A DNA stretch of 64,000 nt from NCBI GenBank assembly GCA_031395645.1, contig JANNJM010000087.1:186001-250000 (forward strand). The letters are read 5' to 3'. Under the pieces are notes generated by a model. That model worked only from the letters and a program-made list of their open reading frames with translations. It did not search any database and had not been told where the DNA came from. Made by a program: the position numbers and the translations under genes. The DNA comes from SHZI01 sp031395645. GTDB lineage: Bacteria > Pseudomonadota > Gammaproteobacteria > Steroidobacterales > GCA-2729495. Positions 28,050-36,252 of this stretch are shown here, piece by piece (position 1 is the first letter of the stretch; every line of letters begins with the position of its first letter).

Positions 28050-28805
28050 GTGTGGACCTGGTTTTTTCGACTGGCATCGCCACCCCACTTTTATGCGTTG
28101 GCCGGGAAGCTCAGCCTCTGGCTGCTGATTCCTGCCCTCATTCTTGTGGTGATCGGCACCTTTGGCGGGCTTGTCTTGGCGCCGCCCGACTATCAGCAGG
28201 GTGATGCGTTCCGGATCATTTATGTCCATGTGCCCAGTGCTTATCTGTCGATGATGGTCTACGTCACCATGGCATTGGCGGGTGCCATCGGACTGATCTG
28301 GAGAATCAAACTCGCGCACGCGGTCGCCGCCAGCTGTGCACCGATTGGTGCTTCGTTTACCTTTGCTGCGTTAGTTACCGGGGCAGTCTGGGGCAAGCCC
28401 ATGTGGGGGACCTATTGGCAGTGGGATCCGCGCCTGACCTCCGAACTGATCCTGCTCTTTTTGTATTTTGGCTACATGGGCCTGCGCAGTGCCTTCGAAG
28501 ACCTGAACCAGGCGGACCGCGCCAGCGCTATCCTGGCAATAGCTGGCGTGGTGAACGTGCCCATCATCCATTTTTCGGTAATCTGGTGGGCCAGCCTGCA
28601 CCAGGGACCTACGCTGTCGAAGCTTGAGGTACCCTCGATCTCCACGGACATGCTCTGGCCGCTCCTCATGATGATCCTGGCGTTCACGCTCTTTTTTCTG
28701 GGCATCCTCGCGATGCGCGTCAGGGGCGAAGTGCTGGAGCGCGAATTTCAGTCGCGCTGGGCCCAGGACGTGCTGCGTAGCACCAGTCCCGTGAGAGCAA
28801 ACTGA
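28050..28805 (+). CDS. ccmC: Haem-handling protein CcmC
   Basis: 251 residues, GTG start behind an AGGGAGAGAG ribosome site. It is a six-helix membrane protein of the HemeHandling family. The tryptophan-rich WWD-type periplasmic loop is visible as WGTYWQWDPRLTSELILL, with conserved histidines in IIYVHVPSAY and WASLHQGPT as the external haem ligands. CcmC presents haem to CcmE. The stop overlaps ccmD (TGATG). Confidence 0.95.
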   Translation: MWTWFFRLASPPHFYALAGKLSLWLLIPALILVVIGTFGGLVLAPPDYQQGDAFRIIYVHVPSAYLSMMVYVTMALAGAIGLIWRIKLAHAVAASCAPIGASFTFAALVTGAVWGKPMWGTYWQWDPRLTSELILLFLYFGYMGLRSAFEDLNQADRASAILAIAGVVNVPIIHFSVIWWASLHQGPTLSKLEVPSISTDMLWPLLMMILAFTLFFLGILAMRVRGEVLEREFQSRWAQDVLRSTSPVRAN

Positions 28806-28990
28806 TGGATCAGTCCCTTGTCATGGGTGGCTATGCGGCCTACATACTGGCGGCTTATGGTGTCACGGCGGTGGTGGTGGTCGGCAATATCGTTGCGGCC
28901 CGCCGGCGCTTCCGCAGGACCCAGCAACGTCTTAGAGATCAATTGGGCAGACGGGCCGCAGTCGGGCCAGAAGTACGGAGAGCGTCATGA
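28805..28990 (+). CDS. ccmD: Haem exporter protein CcmD
   Basis: 61 residues with one membrane helix (YAAYILAAYGVTAVVVVGN) and a basic cytoplasmic tail with RRRFRRTQQRL. CcmD stabilises the CcmABC-CcmE complex and is needed for release of holo-CcmE. Identity rests on size, topology and position between ccmC (overlap ATGA) and ccmE (overlap of 4 bases). Confidence 0.9.
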   Translation: MDQSLVMGGYAAYILAAYGVTAVVVVGNIVAARRRFRRTQQRLRDQLGRRAAVGPEVRRAS

Positions 28991-29448
28991 CACCGCGTAG
29001 GCAAAGAATGGTAGTGGTTGGTCTGGTCGTGGCAGGAGTCGCCGCTGCAGTCGGTCTTTCGCTGCGGGCGTTCCAGGAAAATCTTTTATACTTTTACACG
29101 CCGTCGCAGGCCCTGGCTGGCGAACCGCCGGCAGGCAAGAAGTTTCGACTGGGTGGCCTGGTTGAAAAGGGCAGCGTCCGCCGCGAGACGGGAGCTCTCG
29201 AGGTGCGTTTTCTGGTCAGGGACAACAAGGAGCAGCTCACGGTCGCCTATACGGGCGTCCTGCCCGATTTGTTCCGGGACGGCCAGGGTGTGATCGCGAT
29301 GGGATACCTGGAGCCGAATGGCGTGTTTCGGGCCGAAGAGGTTCTTGCCAAGCATGACGAGAATTACATGCCGCCCGAAGTGGCGGAGGCCCTCGCGGCG
29401 GAGGGGCATCCCACCGACGCTGCTGCGCCCGCCACTGCTGCCAACTAG
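28987..29448 (+). CDS. ccmE: Haem chaperone CcmE
   Basis: 153 residues: an N-terminal membrane anchor (VVVGLVVAGVAAAVGLSL) and a periplasmic OB-fold domain. His123 in KHDENYMPPE is the residue that binds haem covalently, with Tyr127 completing the HxxxY motif of the gammaproteobacterial branch. A flexible Ala/Pro-rich tail follows, as is usual. It carries haem from CcmC to the CcmF/CcmH ligase. Confidence 0.96.
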   Translation: MTPRRQRMVVVGLVVAGVAAAVGLSLRAFQENLLYFYTPSQALAGEPPAGKKFRLGGLVEKGSVRRETGALEVRFLVRDNKEQLTVAYTGVLPDLFRDGQGVIAMGYLEPNGVFRAEEVLAKHDENYMPPEVAEALAAEGHPTDAAAPATAAN

Positions 29449-29466
29449 TCCCCTGAGGAGCCCCGA

Positions 29467-31437
29467 ATGATTCCTGAACTCGGCCAGCTGTGCCTGATTC
29501 TGGCGCTGTGTCTGGCAGTCTGTCAGTCGGTGTTCCCCCTGGTCGGTGCCCACCGCGGCCAACCCGGACTGATGGCAGTCGGGCCAGCCGCTGCCGCCGG
29601 GCAGTTCGTCTTCGTGGCTGGCGCGTTTGGGCTGCTGGCCTGGTGCTTTCTGCAGAACGACTTTTCCCTCCTCTATGTCGCCAGTAACTCAAACAGCAAG
29701 CTGCCGGATGTCTATCGCTTTGCTGCGATCTGGGGCGGCCACGAGGGCTCACTCTTGCTGTGGGCCCTGATTCTCTCGGGCTGGACTATTGCCGTGACCG
29801 CGCTCAGCGGGGCGTTGCCGCGGGAGATTGCCTCGCGCATCACTGGAGTCATGGGTGCGATCAGTGTCGGCTTCCTGAGCTTTATTCTGTTTACCTCCAA
29901 TCCGTTTCTCCGGCTCAGTCCAGTTCCTTTCGATGGTAATGACCTGAATCCCCTGTTGCAGGATCCAGCGATGGCTATCCACCCGCCAATGCTCTACGCG
30001 GGGTACGTGGGCTTCTCAGTGGCGTTTGCCTTTGCGGTGGCCACGCTGCTGGCTGGCCGCCTGGAACAGGAGTGGGCTCGCTGGGCCCGGCCGTGGACGA
30101 CCGCCGCCTGGGTCTTCCTGACCGTTGGCATAGCCCTCGGCAGCTGGTGGGCTTATTACGAGCTCGGCTGGGGTGGCTGGTGGTTCTGGGATCCCGTTGA
30201 GAACGCTTCCTTTATGCCCTGGCTGGTGGGCACGGCCCTGATGCATTCGCTGGCAGTCACAGAGAAGAGGGGCATATTCAAAGGCTCGACGTTGCTGCTG
30301 GCAATCAGCGCTTTCTCGCTCAGTCTGATCGGCACGTTCCTCGTTCGATCCGGTGTCCTTGTTTCGGTGCACTCTTTTGCTGCCGATCCTACGCGCGGGC
30401 TCTTCATCCTGGCCTTCCTCGCGGTCGTCATTGGCTCCGCGCTGGGCCTCTACGCCTGGCGAGCCTCATCCCTCGACCGACCGGTCGGCTTCAAGCCCTT
30501 TTCCCGGGAAAGCTTTCTCCTGGTCAATAATGTCTTGCTGTGTATTGCTGCCGGCCTGGTTTTCCTCGGTACAGTCTATCCGCTCGTTCTGGAAGCGCTG
30601 GACGCCGGGAAAATCTCTGTTGGCCCGCCGTATTTCGAAACGGCTTTCCTTATCCCCATGTTTCCGCTGCTCGTCGCTGTGGGGGTCGGCATGCACACGG
30701 CATGGCGGAGTGCGATTGTTGCTGACGTGGGCAGAAAGCTGCGGCTCGCCGGTGGACTCGCCCTTGCCGCGGGCGTGCTGGTGCCCCTGGCGGTATACGG
30801 CGGCGGCAATGGCGTCCTCACGACGGTTGGCGTTGCTGCAGCTTCCTGGGTCATCCTTGCTGCTGTCCTCGATCCGATTCGCTGGCTGGTGGGACGGGGA
30901 CCGCGTCTGACCCAGGCTGCATTGGGAATGTCTGTCGCGCATCTCGGCCTGGGGCTCTTTGTCCTTGGTGTTACGGTGACCTCAGCATTTGGGCTGGCAA
31001 CTGATCAGCGGATCGCGCTGGGAGAAACAGCCCGGGTGGGTGACTACGAGATTGTGTTCAAGAGCACACAACCCGTGAGCGGCGCAAACTATCAGGCGCT
31101 TCGCGGTGAGGTGCTGGTCACCCGGGCGGGCGAGCCAGTGGCGACGCTGTACCCCGAAAAACGGATGTATGCCGTTCGGACGTCTCCGATGACCGAGGCG
31201 GGTATTGATGCTGGCTGGTCCAGGGATATCTTTGTCGCGCTCGGCGATGAACTCGGTGGCGGTGCATGGAGCGTCCGCCTGCAATACAAGCCGCTGGTCC
31301 GCTTCATCTGGCTGGGAGCGATCGTCATGGCGCTGGGCGGCCTGCTGGCAGGTACAGACCGCCGCTACCGACTGCGCGCCCGGGAACATGCTCGGGCAGG
31401 CGACCCTGAGCGCCCCGTGCAAGCAGCGCAGACCTGA
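29467..31437 (+). CDS. ccmF: Cytochrome c haem lyase subunit CcmF
   Basis: 656 residues with about fifteen membrane segments. The WWD domain reads GWGGWWFWDPVENASFMPWL (near residues 237-256) and the surrounding conserved histidines (GGHEGSLLLW, MAIHPPMLYAGY) provide the haem b and transferred-haem ligands. With CcmH/CcmI it attaches haem to apocytochrome c at the periplasmic side. A 23-base perfect duplication begins in its last codons and includes the stop. Confidence 0.96.
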   Translation: MIPELGQLCLILALCLAVCQSVFPLVGAHRGQPGLMAVGPAAAAGQFVFVAGAFGLLAWCFLQNDFSLLYVASNSNSKLPDVYRFAAIWGGHEGSLLLWALILSGWTIAVTALSGALPREIASRITGVMGAISVGFLSFILFTSNPFLRLSPVPFDGNDLNPLLQDPAMAIHPPMLYAGYVGFSVAFAFAVATLLAGRLEQEWARWARPWTTAAWVFLTVGIALGSWWAYYELGWGGWWFWDPVENASFMPWLVGTALMHSLAVTEKRGIFKGSTLLLAISAFSLSLIGTFLVRSGVLVSVHSFAADPTRGLFILAFLAVVIGSALGLYAWRASSLDRPVGFKPFSRESFLLVNNVLLCIAAGLVFLGTVYPLVLEALDAGKISVGPPYFETAFLIPMFPLLVAVGVGMHTAWRSAIVADVGRKLRLAGGLALAAGVLVPLAVYGGGNGVLTTVGVAAASWVILAAVLDPIRWLVGRGPRLTQAALGMSVAHLGLGLFVLGVTVTSAFGLATDQRIALGETARVGDYEIVFKSTQPVSGANYQALRGEVLVTRAGEPVATLYPEKRMYAVRTSPMTEAGIDAGWSRDIFVALGDELGGGAWSVRLQYKPLVRFIWLGAIVMALGGLLAGTDRRYRLRAREHARAGDPERPVQAAQT

Positions 31438-31470
31438 CCTTGCGCTCAGCGCAGACCTGACCTTGCGCTC
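31425..31470 (+). repeat. Perfect 23-bp tandem duplication at the ccmF/dsbE junction
   Basis: 31425-31447 and 31448-31470 are identical (unit begins AGCGCAGACC and ends TTGCGCTC). Copy 1 carries the ccmF stop; the TTG used as the probable dsbE start lies in copy 2, where the reading frame remains open. Because 23 is not a multiple of three, the duplication shifts upstream frames relative to dsbE. The direct repeat is best explained by replication slippage. Confidence 0.95.
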
Positions 31471-32017
31471 CGAATCCGGCACGACCGCGTGGCGTTTTCT
31501 GGTGCCCTTGTTTCTCTTTGGACTGCTAGTCGCTGTCTTTGTGGTCGGTCTGGGTAAGGACCCAACGCTCGTGCCGTCACCGCTCGTCGGCAAGCCGGCG
31601 CCCGAGTTCACACTTCCTCGCCTCGACGACCCTGCCCGGACTTTCGGTCGCAAAGACCTGTTGGGCAAGACCAGTCTCGTTAACGTCTGGGGCACCTGGT
31701 GCTCGGGCTGTCGCCAGGAGCACGAAACGCTGTTGACTCTGGCCCGGGATAGCGGCATTGCCATCTTCGGCATTAACTGGAAGGACGACCAGCAATTGGC
31801 ACGGGAGTGGCTGCAGTCTTTGGGTAACCCCTACGTGGCTGTCGGCGTCGACCAGGAAGGCCGGACTGCCATTGACTGGGGTGTCTACGGGGCACCAGAG
31901 ACTTTTCTGATTGGTCCGGATGGCACGGTGCTCTACAAGCACATTGCGCCGATGACCCTCGATGTCTGGCGGACGGAGTTTCTGCCCAGGATCGCCGCCG
32001 TCGGTGCAGAGCCTTGA
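31463..32017 (+). CDS. dsbE: Thiol:disulfide interchange protein CcmG/DsbE
   Basis: 184 residues if it starts at TTG 31463, matching the family length. An N-terminal anchor (WRFLVPLFLFGLLVAVFVVG) is followed by a periplasmic thioredoxin domain with WGTWCSGCRQEHE as the active site and the cis-proline in YGAPETFLIG. The reaction is reduction of the cysteines of apocytochrome c or of CcmH before haem attachment. No ATG is available in a suitable place; an ATG at 31388 is in frame but only because of the 23-base duplication. The stop overlaps the ccmH region. Confidence 0.92.
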   Translation: MRSESGTTAWRFLVPLFLFGLLVAVFVVGLGKDPTLVPSPLVGKPAPEFTLPRLDDPARTFGRKDLLGKTSLVNVWGTWCSGCRQEHETLLTLARDSGIAIFGINWKDDQQLAREWLQSLGNPYVAVGVDQEGRTAIDWGVYGAPETFLIGPDGTVLYKHIAPMTLDVWRTEFLPRIAAVGAEP

Positions 32018-32028
32018 GGCATCTCTGC

Positions 32029-32472
32029 ATGGGGGTACTTTGCCTGATCATCCTCGCGCTGGGTCCGAGGCCCAGCGTTGCCATGGATGCGGATCCCAAG
32101 CTGTCCGATCCGGTGCTGCAGGAAACCTACGAACGCCTGACCCACGAGGTGCGCTGCCTTGTCTGCCAGAACCAGACGATTGCTGATTCCAGCGCTCCGC
32201 TGGCGGCGGATCTGCGCAGCGAGATCCGCAAGATGCTGGCCGCGGGAAGCTCCGAGACCGAGGTCAAGACGTTTCTTCTGGACCGGTATGGCGATTACGT
32301 GCTTTACAAGCCACGCTTCAGAGCGTCCACGGCCATGCTCTGGCTGGCGCCGCTGCTGTTACTGCTGGTTGGTGGCATTGCTTTGCGTCGCATCATTCAG
32401 AGGCGGGCTGATTTGCCAGTACCCGCAGACGATGACGAGGGTTCGCCGCCGGCGGCGCCCTCAAGGAGTTAG
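32029..32472 (+). CDS. ccmH: Cytochrome c maturation protein CcmH (CcmL type)
   Basis: 147 residues. A signal peptide (MGVLCLIILALGPRPSVA) is followed by the family motif RCLVCQNQ, whose two cysteines exchange disulfides with apocytochrome c, then a three-helix bundle and a C-terminal membrane helix (AMLWLAPLLLLLVGGIAL). The ATG at 32029 has a TGAGG site nine bases upstream; a TTG at 32014 overlapping the dsbE stop is the alternative. The TPR part of E. coli CcmH is a separate gene here (next). Confidence 0.93.
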   Translation: MGVLCLIILALGPRPSVAMDADPKLSDPVLQETYERLTHEVRCLVCQNQTIADSSAPLAADLRSEIRKMLAAGSSETEVKTFLLDRYGDYVLYKPRFRASTAMLWLAPLLLLLVGGIALRRIIQRRADLPVPADDDEGSPPAAPSRS

Positions 32473-32475
32473 ACG

Positions 32476-33534
32476 TTGGCAGTCTTTGCAGCCATTGCCG
32501 TCCTGTTCACGCTCGTGACCGTCGGCCTCGTGGCCTGGCCCCTGCTGCGCTCCGGGGGAGCGGGCCATCCCATCGCAGCGCTACTGACCGCGCTCGTCAT
32601 CCCGGCGACGGTGGTCCTGGTCTACCTGCTGATCAGCCAGTACGACTGGCGGACGCCCGAAACGGGCACCACCGCATCCCCGGCAACTGACACTGCCGCG
32701 GGCTCGATGGAGCAGGCGGTCGCATCGCTCGAGCGCAAGCTTGAGGCGGCGCCGGCAGACGAGGAGGGGTGGATTCTGCTTGGCAGTTCTTATCTGAGTC
32801 TCAACCGGCCAGCCGATGCCGCCAATGCCTACCAACGCGCACTGGACCTTTCTGATGGTCGCAGCGTCGATGCACGCCTTGGTGTGGCAGAGGCGCGGAT
32901 CGTGCAGGATCCCGCCGCGCTCTCGGGCCCGATCGGTGACGATATTGAAGCCGTTTTGAAGGCTGAACCGCGCAATCCCAAGGGTTTGTGGTACGGCGGC
33001 CTCTTAAGCCTCGCTCGCGGCCAGCCAGACGTGGCGCGGGAGCGCTGGCGTGCACTACTGGAGCTGGCACCGCCAGAGCGGGTTCGTCAGATTATCGAAA
33101 CCCAGCTCGCCGAACTGGACGGTGCCGCTGGGCGCGCGGCCAGCCCGGCACCGGATTCCCCATCAGCAGCTGAAGTGGCAAGCCCGGCCAGTATCAGCGT
33201 CACGGTCTCCGTTAGCGACGCTGTGCGTGCGCAGGTCTCGGCTTCGGCGCCGCTGTTTGTCTTCGTGCGGGATGCGACGGCTGCTGGGCCACCGCTGGCA
33301 GTTATTCGACGCCAGGCGCGTGAACTGCCCGTCACACTGCAGATCAGTGATGCCGACATCATGCTGCCCGGACGGTCCCTGGCCAACGTTACGGGGGCCA
33401 CACTGGTCGCGCGAATCGCTAACGGCGGCGATCCGATTGCCAAATCAGGGGATGTCTACGGAGAAGCGCGGTGGCAGCGCAGCGCTGTTAGCGGGAACCC
33501 GGTTGTGATCGTTATCGATCGGATCGTCGAGTAA
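32476..33534 (+). CDS. ccmI: Cytochrome c biogenesis TPR protein CcmI
   Basis: 352 residues from a TTG behind AAGGAG with a seven-base gap. Two membrane helices at the N-terminus flank a short loop, followed by TPR repeats (GWILLGSSYLSLNRPADAANAY, shortened in the usual order) and a C-terminal beta domain seen in CcmI (VSVSDAVRAQVSASAPLFVF, PVTLQISDADIMLPG). It binds the C-terminus of apocytochrome c and hands it to CcmF/CcmH. Last gene of the ccm operon. Confidence 0.9.
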   Translation: MAVFAAIAVLFTLVTVGLVAWPLLRSGGAGHPIAALLTALVIPATVVLVYLLISQYDWRTPETGTTASPATDTAAGSMEQAVASLERKLEAAPADEEGWILLGSSYLSLNRPADAANAYQRALDLSDGRSVDARLGVAEARIVQDPAALSGPIGDDIEAVLKAEPRNPKGLWYGGLLSLARGQPDVARERWRALLELAPPERVRQIIETQLAELDGAAGRAASPAPDSPSAAEVASPASISVTVSVSDAVRAQVSASAPLFVFVRDATAAGPPLAVIRRQARELPVTLQISDADIMLPGRSLANVTGATLVARIANGGDPIAKSGDVYGEARWQRSAVSGNPVVIVIDRIVE

Positions 33535-33536
33535 TC

Positions 33537-33570
33537 TTGTACATCCATTATTTAACATAATATATATTAT
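33537..33570 (+). promoter_or_regulatory. AT-rich promoter region before the lipocalin gene
   Basis: A TTGTAC box (33537-33542) is followed 18 bases later by TATATA/TATATT (33561-33568). The -10 area lies inside a perfect 12-base palindrome TAATATATATTA (33558-33569), which could be a regulator site. This is one of the few AT-rich spots in the window, placed between ccmI and the lipocalin gene. Confidence 0.45.
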
Positions 33571-33591
33571 ACGCATTACAAGGAGCCCACC

Positions 33592-34152
33592 GTGCCAACG
33601 CGTTATTCCCGATTCGCCATCCTCACCTTGCTCCTGTCTAGCTGCAGCACCTCCAGCCTTCCGCCGCTGCGAGGAATCGACGCAACAGTGGACCTGCAGC
33701 GCTTCATGGGGCCCTGGTACGTCATCGCTTCAATTCCGATAGACATACCGTTGCTCCCCATGTTCTCTGAGAAAGGCGCTCACAACGGCGTTGAGACCTA
33801 CCGTCTGGCGCCGGACGGAACGATAGAGACCACCTACACCTTCCGGCGCGGAACTTTCGACGGCCCCGAGCGCGTGTTTACCCCGCGAGCCCGGGTTGCC
33901 AATCCGCCGGTCAACTCCGAATGGAAAATGAAGTTCAGCTGGTACGTGCCCGAGGCCAACTACCTGATACTGCATCTCGATCCCCAGTACCAGCGCACGG
34001 TCATCGGGGTTCCGGACCGCAAGTACGTGTGGATCATGTCGCGAACATCGACGATGCCGGATCTTGAGTATGAGCAGCTGATTTCGGAACTACGGGCGTC
34101 CGGCTACGAAACAACGAAAATTCAACGCGTTCCCCAGCGCTGGCCAGACTAG
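33592..34152 (+). CDS. Lipocalin family lipoprotein (Blc-like)
   Basis: 186 residues, GTG start after a clear AGGAG. The N-terminus is a lipoprotein signal (AILTLLLSSC, lipobox cysteine at about residue 18). The lipocalin entry motif is FMGPWYVIASIP (Gly-x-Trp), and the segments YTFRRGTFDG, NSEWKMKFSWYVPE and KYVWIMSRT are the barrel strands of the Blc branch. It should be anchored to the outer membrane facing the periplasm and bind lysophospholipids or similar. The stop codon lies in the first copy of a 14-base duplication. Confidence 0.9.
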   Translation: MPTRYSRFAILTLLLSSCSTSSLPPLRGIDATVDLQRFMGPWYVIASIPIDIPLLPMFSEKGAHNGVETYRLAPDGTIETTYTFRRGTFDGPERVFTPRARVANPPVNSEWKMKFSWYVPEANYLILHLDPQYQRTVIGVPDRKYVWIMSRTSTMPDLEYEQLISELRASGYETTKIQRVPQRWPD

Positions 34153-34168
34153 GCTGGCCAGACTAGGC
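34141..34168. repeat. Perfect 14-bp tandem duplication between convergent stops
   Basis: TGGCCAGACTAGGC occurs twice in a row (34141-34154, 34155-34168). Each copy contains the palindrome CTAG. The lipocalin stop TAG (34150-34152) comes from copy 1 on the plus strand and the GlpQ-like stop TAG (34165-34163) from copy 2 on the minus strand. Confidence 0.95.
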
Positions 34169-35083
34169 TGATCGGTTCAGGTGCCGCACAACCAGGTCCG
34201 GAAAGTCAGTGAACACGCCATCAACCTCCAGGACCTCCAGAAACACCTTGAGCAACTCAGTGAAGCTTGCAAAGCCATCGGGCAGTTGATCGGCTCGAAA
34301 CGTAAACGGGTGCACGAGCAGGCCCAGTTTTCCTGCCAGCGTGACCAGGCCATGGTCGGGCCACGCGAGACTGATGTCCGGCCCAATTCCCTGGGCATAT
34401 ATCGCGATATCACGTAACACCTCATGCGTCACAGTCGCGCCCTCATCCAGCAACTGGATCAGGGGCAATCCCGTGCCGTACTTGGTACGCATACGGCGCA
34501 ACTCCGGTGCGGAAAAACACTGCACGAAGAAATTATCAGCCGGGGTGCGGTAGCCAAATGCCCGAAGGGTCTCGATCAGCCGGTCACCGAGCGCGACCTC
34601 GTGCTGTGCGTGCCACGCAGGATCCTTGATCTCCGCGTACACGCCGGCCCGCCGCCCCGTCGAGCGATTGAGGCCCTGAAGGAGATCCAGCTCTTCCTCC
34701 AGTGTATGCAGACGGAACGTGCCGGTATCGACCGGGAATCGCCCCGGGAAGCGTGCACCGGCACCATCCCTGCGGCGGCGCTCGGTGACCCGCAGCTCAC
34801 GAAGTTCCGACAGGCTGAAATCGATGCAGTAGTGCAGCCCGTCGGACCGGGCACGGCCCGGGAAGTGCTGAGCGACGTCTGTAAGCTGATCAAGATACAG
34901 GTCGTGAAAGACCAGCAGCTCGCCATCTCGCGAGGCCACGACATCCTGCTCAAGGAAGTCGGCGCCCATGCCGTGCGCCAGGGCTTTGGCCGATAATGTG
35001 TGCTCCGGCAGGTAGCCGCTGGCACCCCGATGGGCAATGACAACAGGCGTGCGGCTCACCGGTCCGGGATACTCAATCTGCAA
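34163..35083 (-). CDS. Glycerophosphodiester phosphodiesterase, GlpQ-like without signal peptide
   Basis: 306 residues. IAHRGASGYLPEHTLSAK carries the first catalytic histidine with neighbouring arginine and glutamate; GADFLEQDVVASRDGELLVFHD adds the metal ligands and the second histidine, and the YCIDFSLSEL block resembles E. coli GlpQ. It hydrolyses glycerophosphodiesters to glycerol 3-phosphate and an alcohol. Unlike E. coli GlpQ no signal peptide is present, so it should be cytoplasmic. The start is uncertain: TTG 35083 overlaps the upstream gene by 11 bases, GTG 35059 (SRTPVVIAHRG) is equally possible. Confidence 0.9.
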   Translation of the reverse strand: MQIEYPGPVSRTPVVIAHRGASGYLPEHTLSAKALAHGMGADFLEQDVVASRDGELLVFHDLYLDQLTDVAQHFPGRARSDGLHYCIDFSLSELRELRVTERRRRDGAGARFPGRFPVDTGTFRLHTLEEELDLLQGLNRSTGRRAGVYAEIKDPAWHAQHEVALGDRLIETLRAFGYRTPADNFFVQCFSAPELRRMRTKYGTGLPLIQLLDEGATVTHEVLRDIAIYAQGIGPDISLAWPDHGLVTLAGKLGLLVHPFTFRADQLPDGFASFTELLKVFLEVLEVDGVFTDFPDLVVRHLNRSA

Positions 35084-36098
35084 CGCCGAGACGTTTGTGC
35101 ATCAGCGGACTGGTGGTGGTGTATTGCAGGTGCACCTTCTTGCCCGGCTCGATCAGGGCTTTTGCGGCGAAGGCCGCCAGAGCTGCCTCGTGGAAGCCAC
35201 TGAGAATCAGCTTCTTCTTACCCGGGTAATCGCAGATATCACCAATAGCAAAGATGCCTGGAATGTTGGTTTGAAAAGCCTCCGTGTCCACGGTGATGGT
35301 CTTTTTTGTAAGCGTCAGCCCCCATTCCGCAATCGGCCCCAGTTTCGGGGAAAGCCCAAAAAAGACGAGGATATGATCTGCCTCCACAATGCGTGTGCTG
35401 CCGTCCGGGAGCTTCACATCCAGGCCAGTGAGACGATTGCCATCCAGTCGCAGTGCAGTCGCGCTTGCCGATTCGATCATTTGCACGGCGCCCCCAGCCG
35501 CTCGTGCCTTAAGCTGGGCCACTGACGCCGGTGCTGCCCGATAGTCGTCGCGACGGTGGATCACAGTCAGCGCCGCGGCATCCGGGCCCAACGCCAGCGC
35601 CCAGTCGAGAGCCGAGTCTCCTCCACCCAGAATCGCCAGGCGCTGACCTTTGAAGCGCGCCGGGTCCTGGACCCGATAGTGGATAAAGTGCTCTTCCAGA
35701 GCGTCGGCTCCATCGAGATGCAGCTTGCGTGGCTGGAATGAACCGACGCCACCCGCGATAAAGATGGTCTTCGCCTGGAATTCCTTGCCGGGGCTAGTCC
35801 GCACCCGGAAACCGCCATCGTTGGAATGCAAGGCAACAACCTCCTCGCCCAGATGAAAGACCGGCCCAAAGGGCGCGATTTGCTTCATGAGGTTCGCGAC
35901 AAGCTCTGCGCCCGTACACACTGGTATCGCCGGGATGACGTAGATTGGCTTGTCCGGGTACAGCCAGCTGCACTGGCCGCCTTCAGCAGGCAGGGAGTCG
36001 ATAATGTCTGCCTTGATCCCTAGCAATCCGAGTTCAAAAACCTGGAACAGCCCGCACGGGCCCGCACCAACAATCAAGGCGTCTGTCTGGATGACCAT
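35073..36098 (-). CDS. Ferredoxin-NADP reductase-like (thioredoxin reductase fold) flavoprotein
   Basis: 341 residues from the ATG at 36098. The FAD-binding motif is DALIVGAGPCGLF, the GGQCSWLYPDKPIY segment is typical of bacterial TrxR-like ferredoxin-NADP reductases, and the second dinucleotide motif LAILGGGDSALDWA binds NADPH. The CxxC pair of true thioredoxin reductases is absent, which supports the FNR assignment. GIFAIGDICDYPGKKKL is the C-terminal FAD contact. The stop overlaps the GlpQ-like gene so both are probably co-transcribed. Partner ferredoxin is not encoded nearby. Confidence 0.9.
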   Translation of the reverse strand: MVIQTDALIVGAGPCGLFQVFELGLLGIKADIIDSLPAEGGQCSWLYPDKPIYVIPAIPVCTGAELVANLMKQIAPFGPVFHLGEEVVALHSNDGGFRVRTSPGKEFQAKTIFIAGGVGSFQPRKLHLDGADALEEHFIHYRVQDPARFKGQRLAILGGGDSALDWALALGPDAAALTVIHRRDDYRAAPASVAQLKARAAGGAVQMIESASATALRLDGNRLTGLDVKLPDGSTRIVEADHILVFFGLSPKLGPIAEWGLTLTKKTITVDTEAFQTNIPGIFAIGDICDYPGKKKLILSGFHEAALAAFAAKALIEPGKKVHLQYTTTSPLMHKRLGVAD

Positions 36099-36252
36099 GC
36101 TCTTCAATTCAGGGGGCCCGGGGCTATGGCCGGCCCCTGTGCCGTCTCAGTGATACCGGGAAATCCGGCGGGGGCGAAAGCTTACGTGAGCCGGCCCGAC
36201 GGGAACAAGCGCCACCTAAGGCGGCCTCCTGGTCCTGGTGGCTCCCAAGGCT

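Noticed and set aside
31388..32017. Longer DsbE start at ATG 31388
   Set aside because: In frame only because of the 23-bp duplication and overlaps ccmF by 50 bases; length from TTG 31463 fits the family better.
36110..36139. GC-rich hairpin upstream of the ferredoxin reductase-like gene
   Set aside because: One bulge and no T-run; could be chance in a GC-rich gap.
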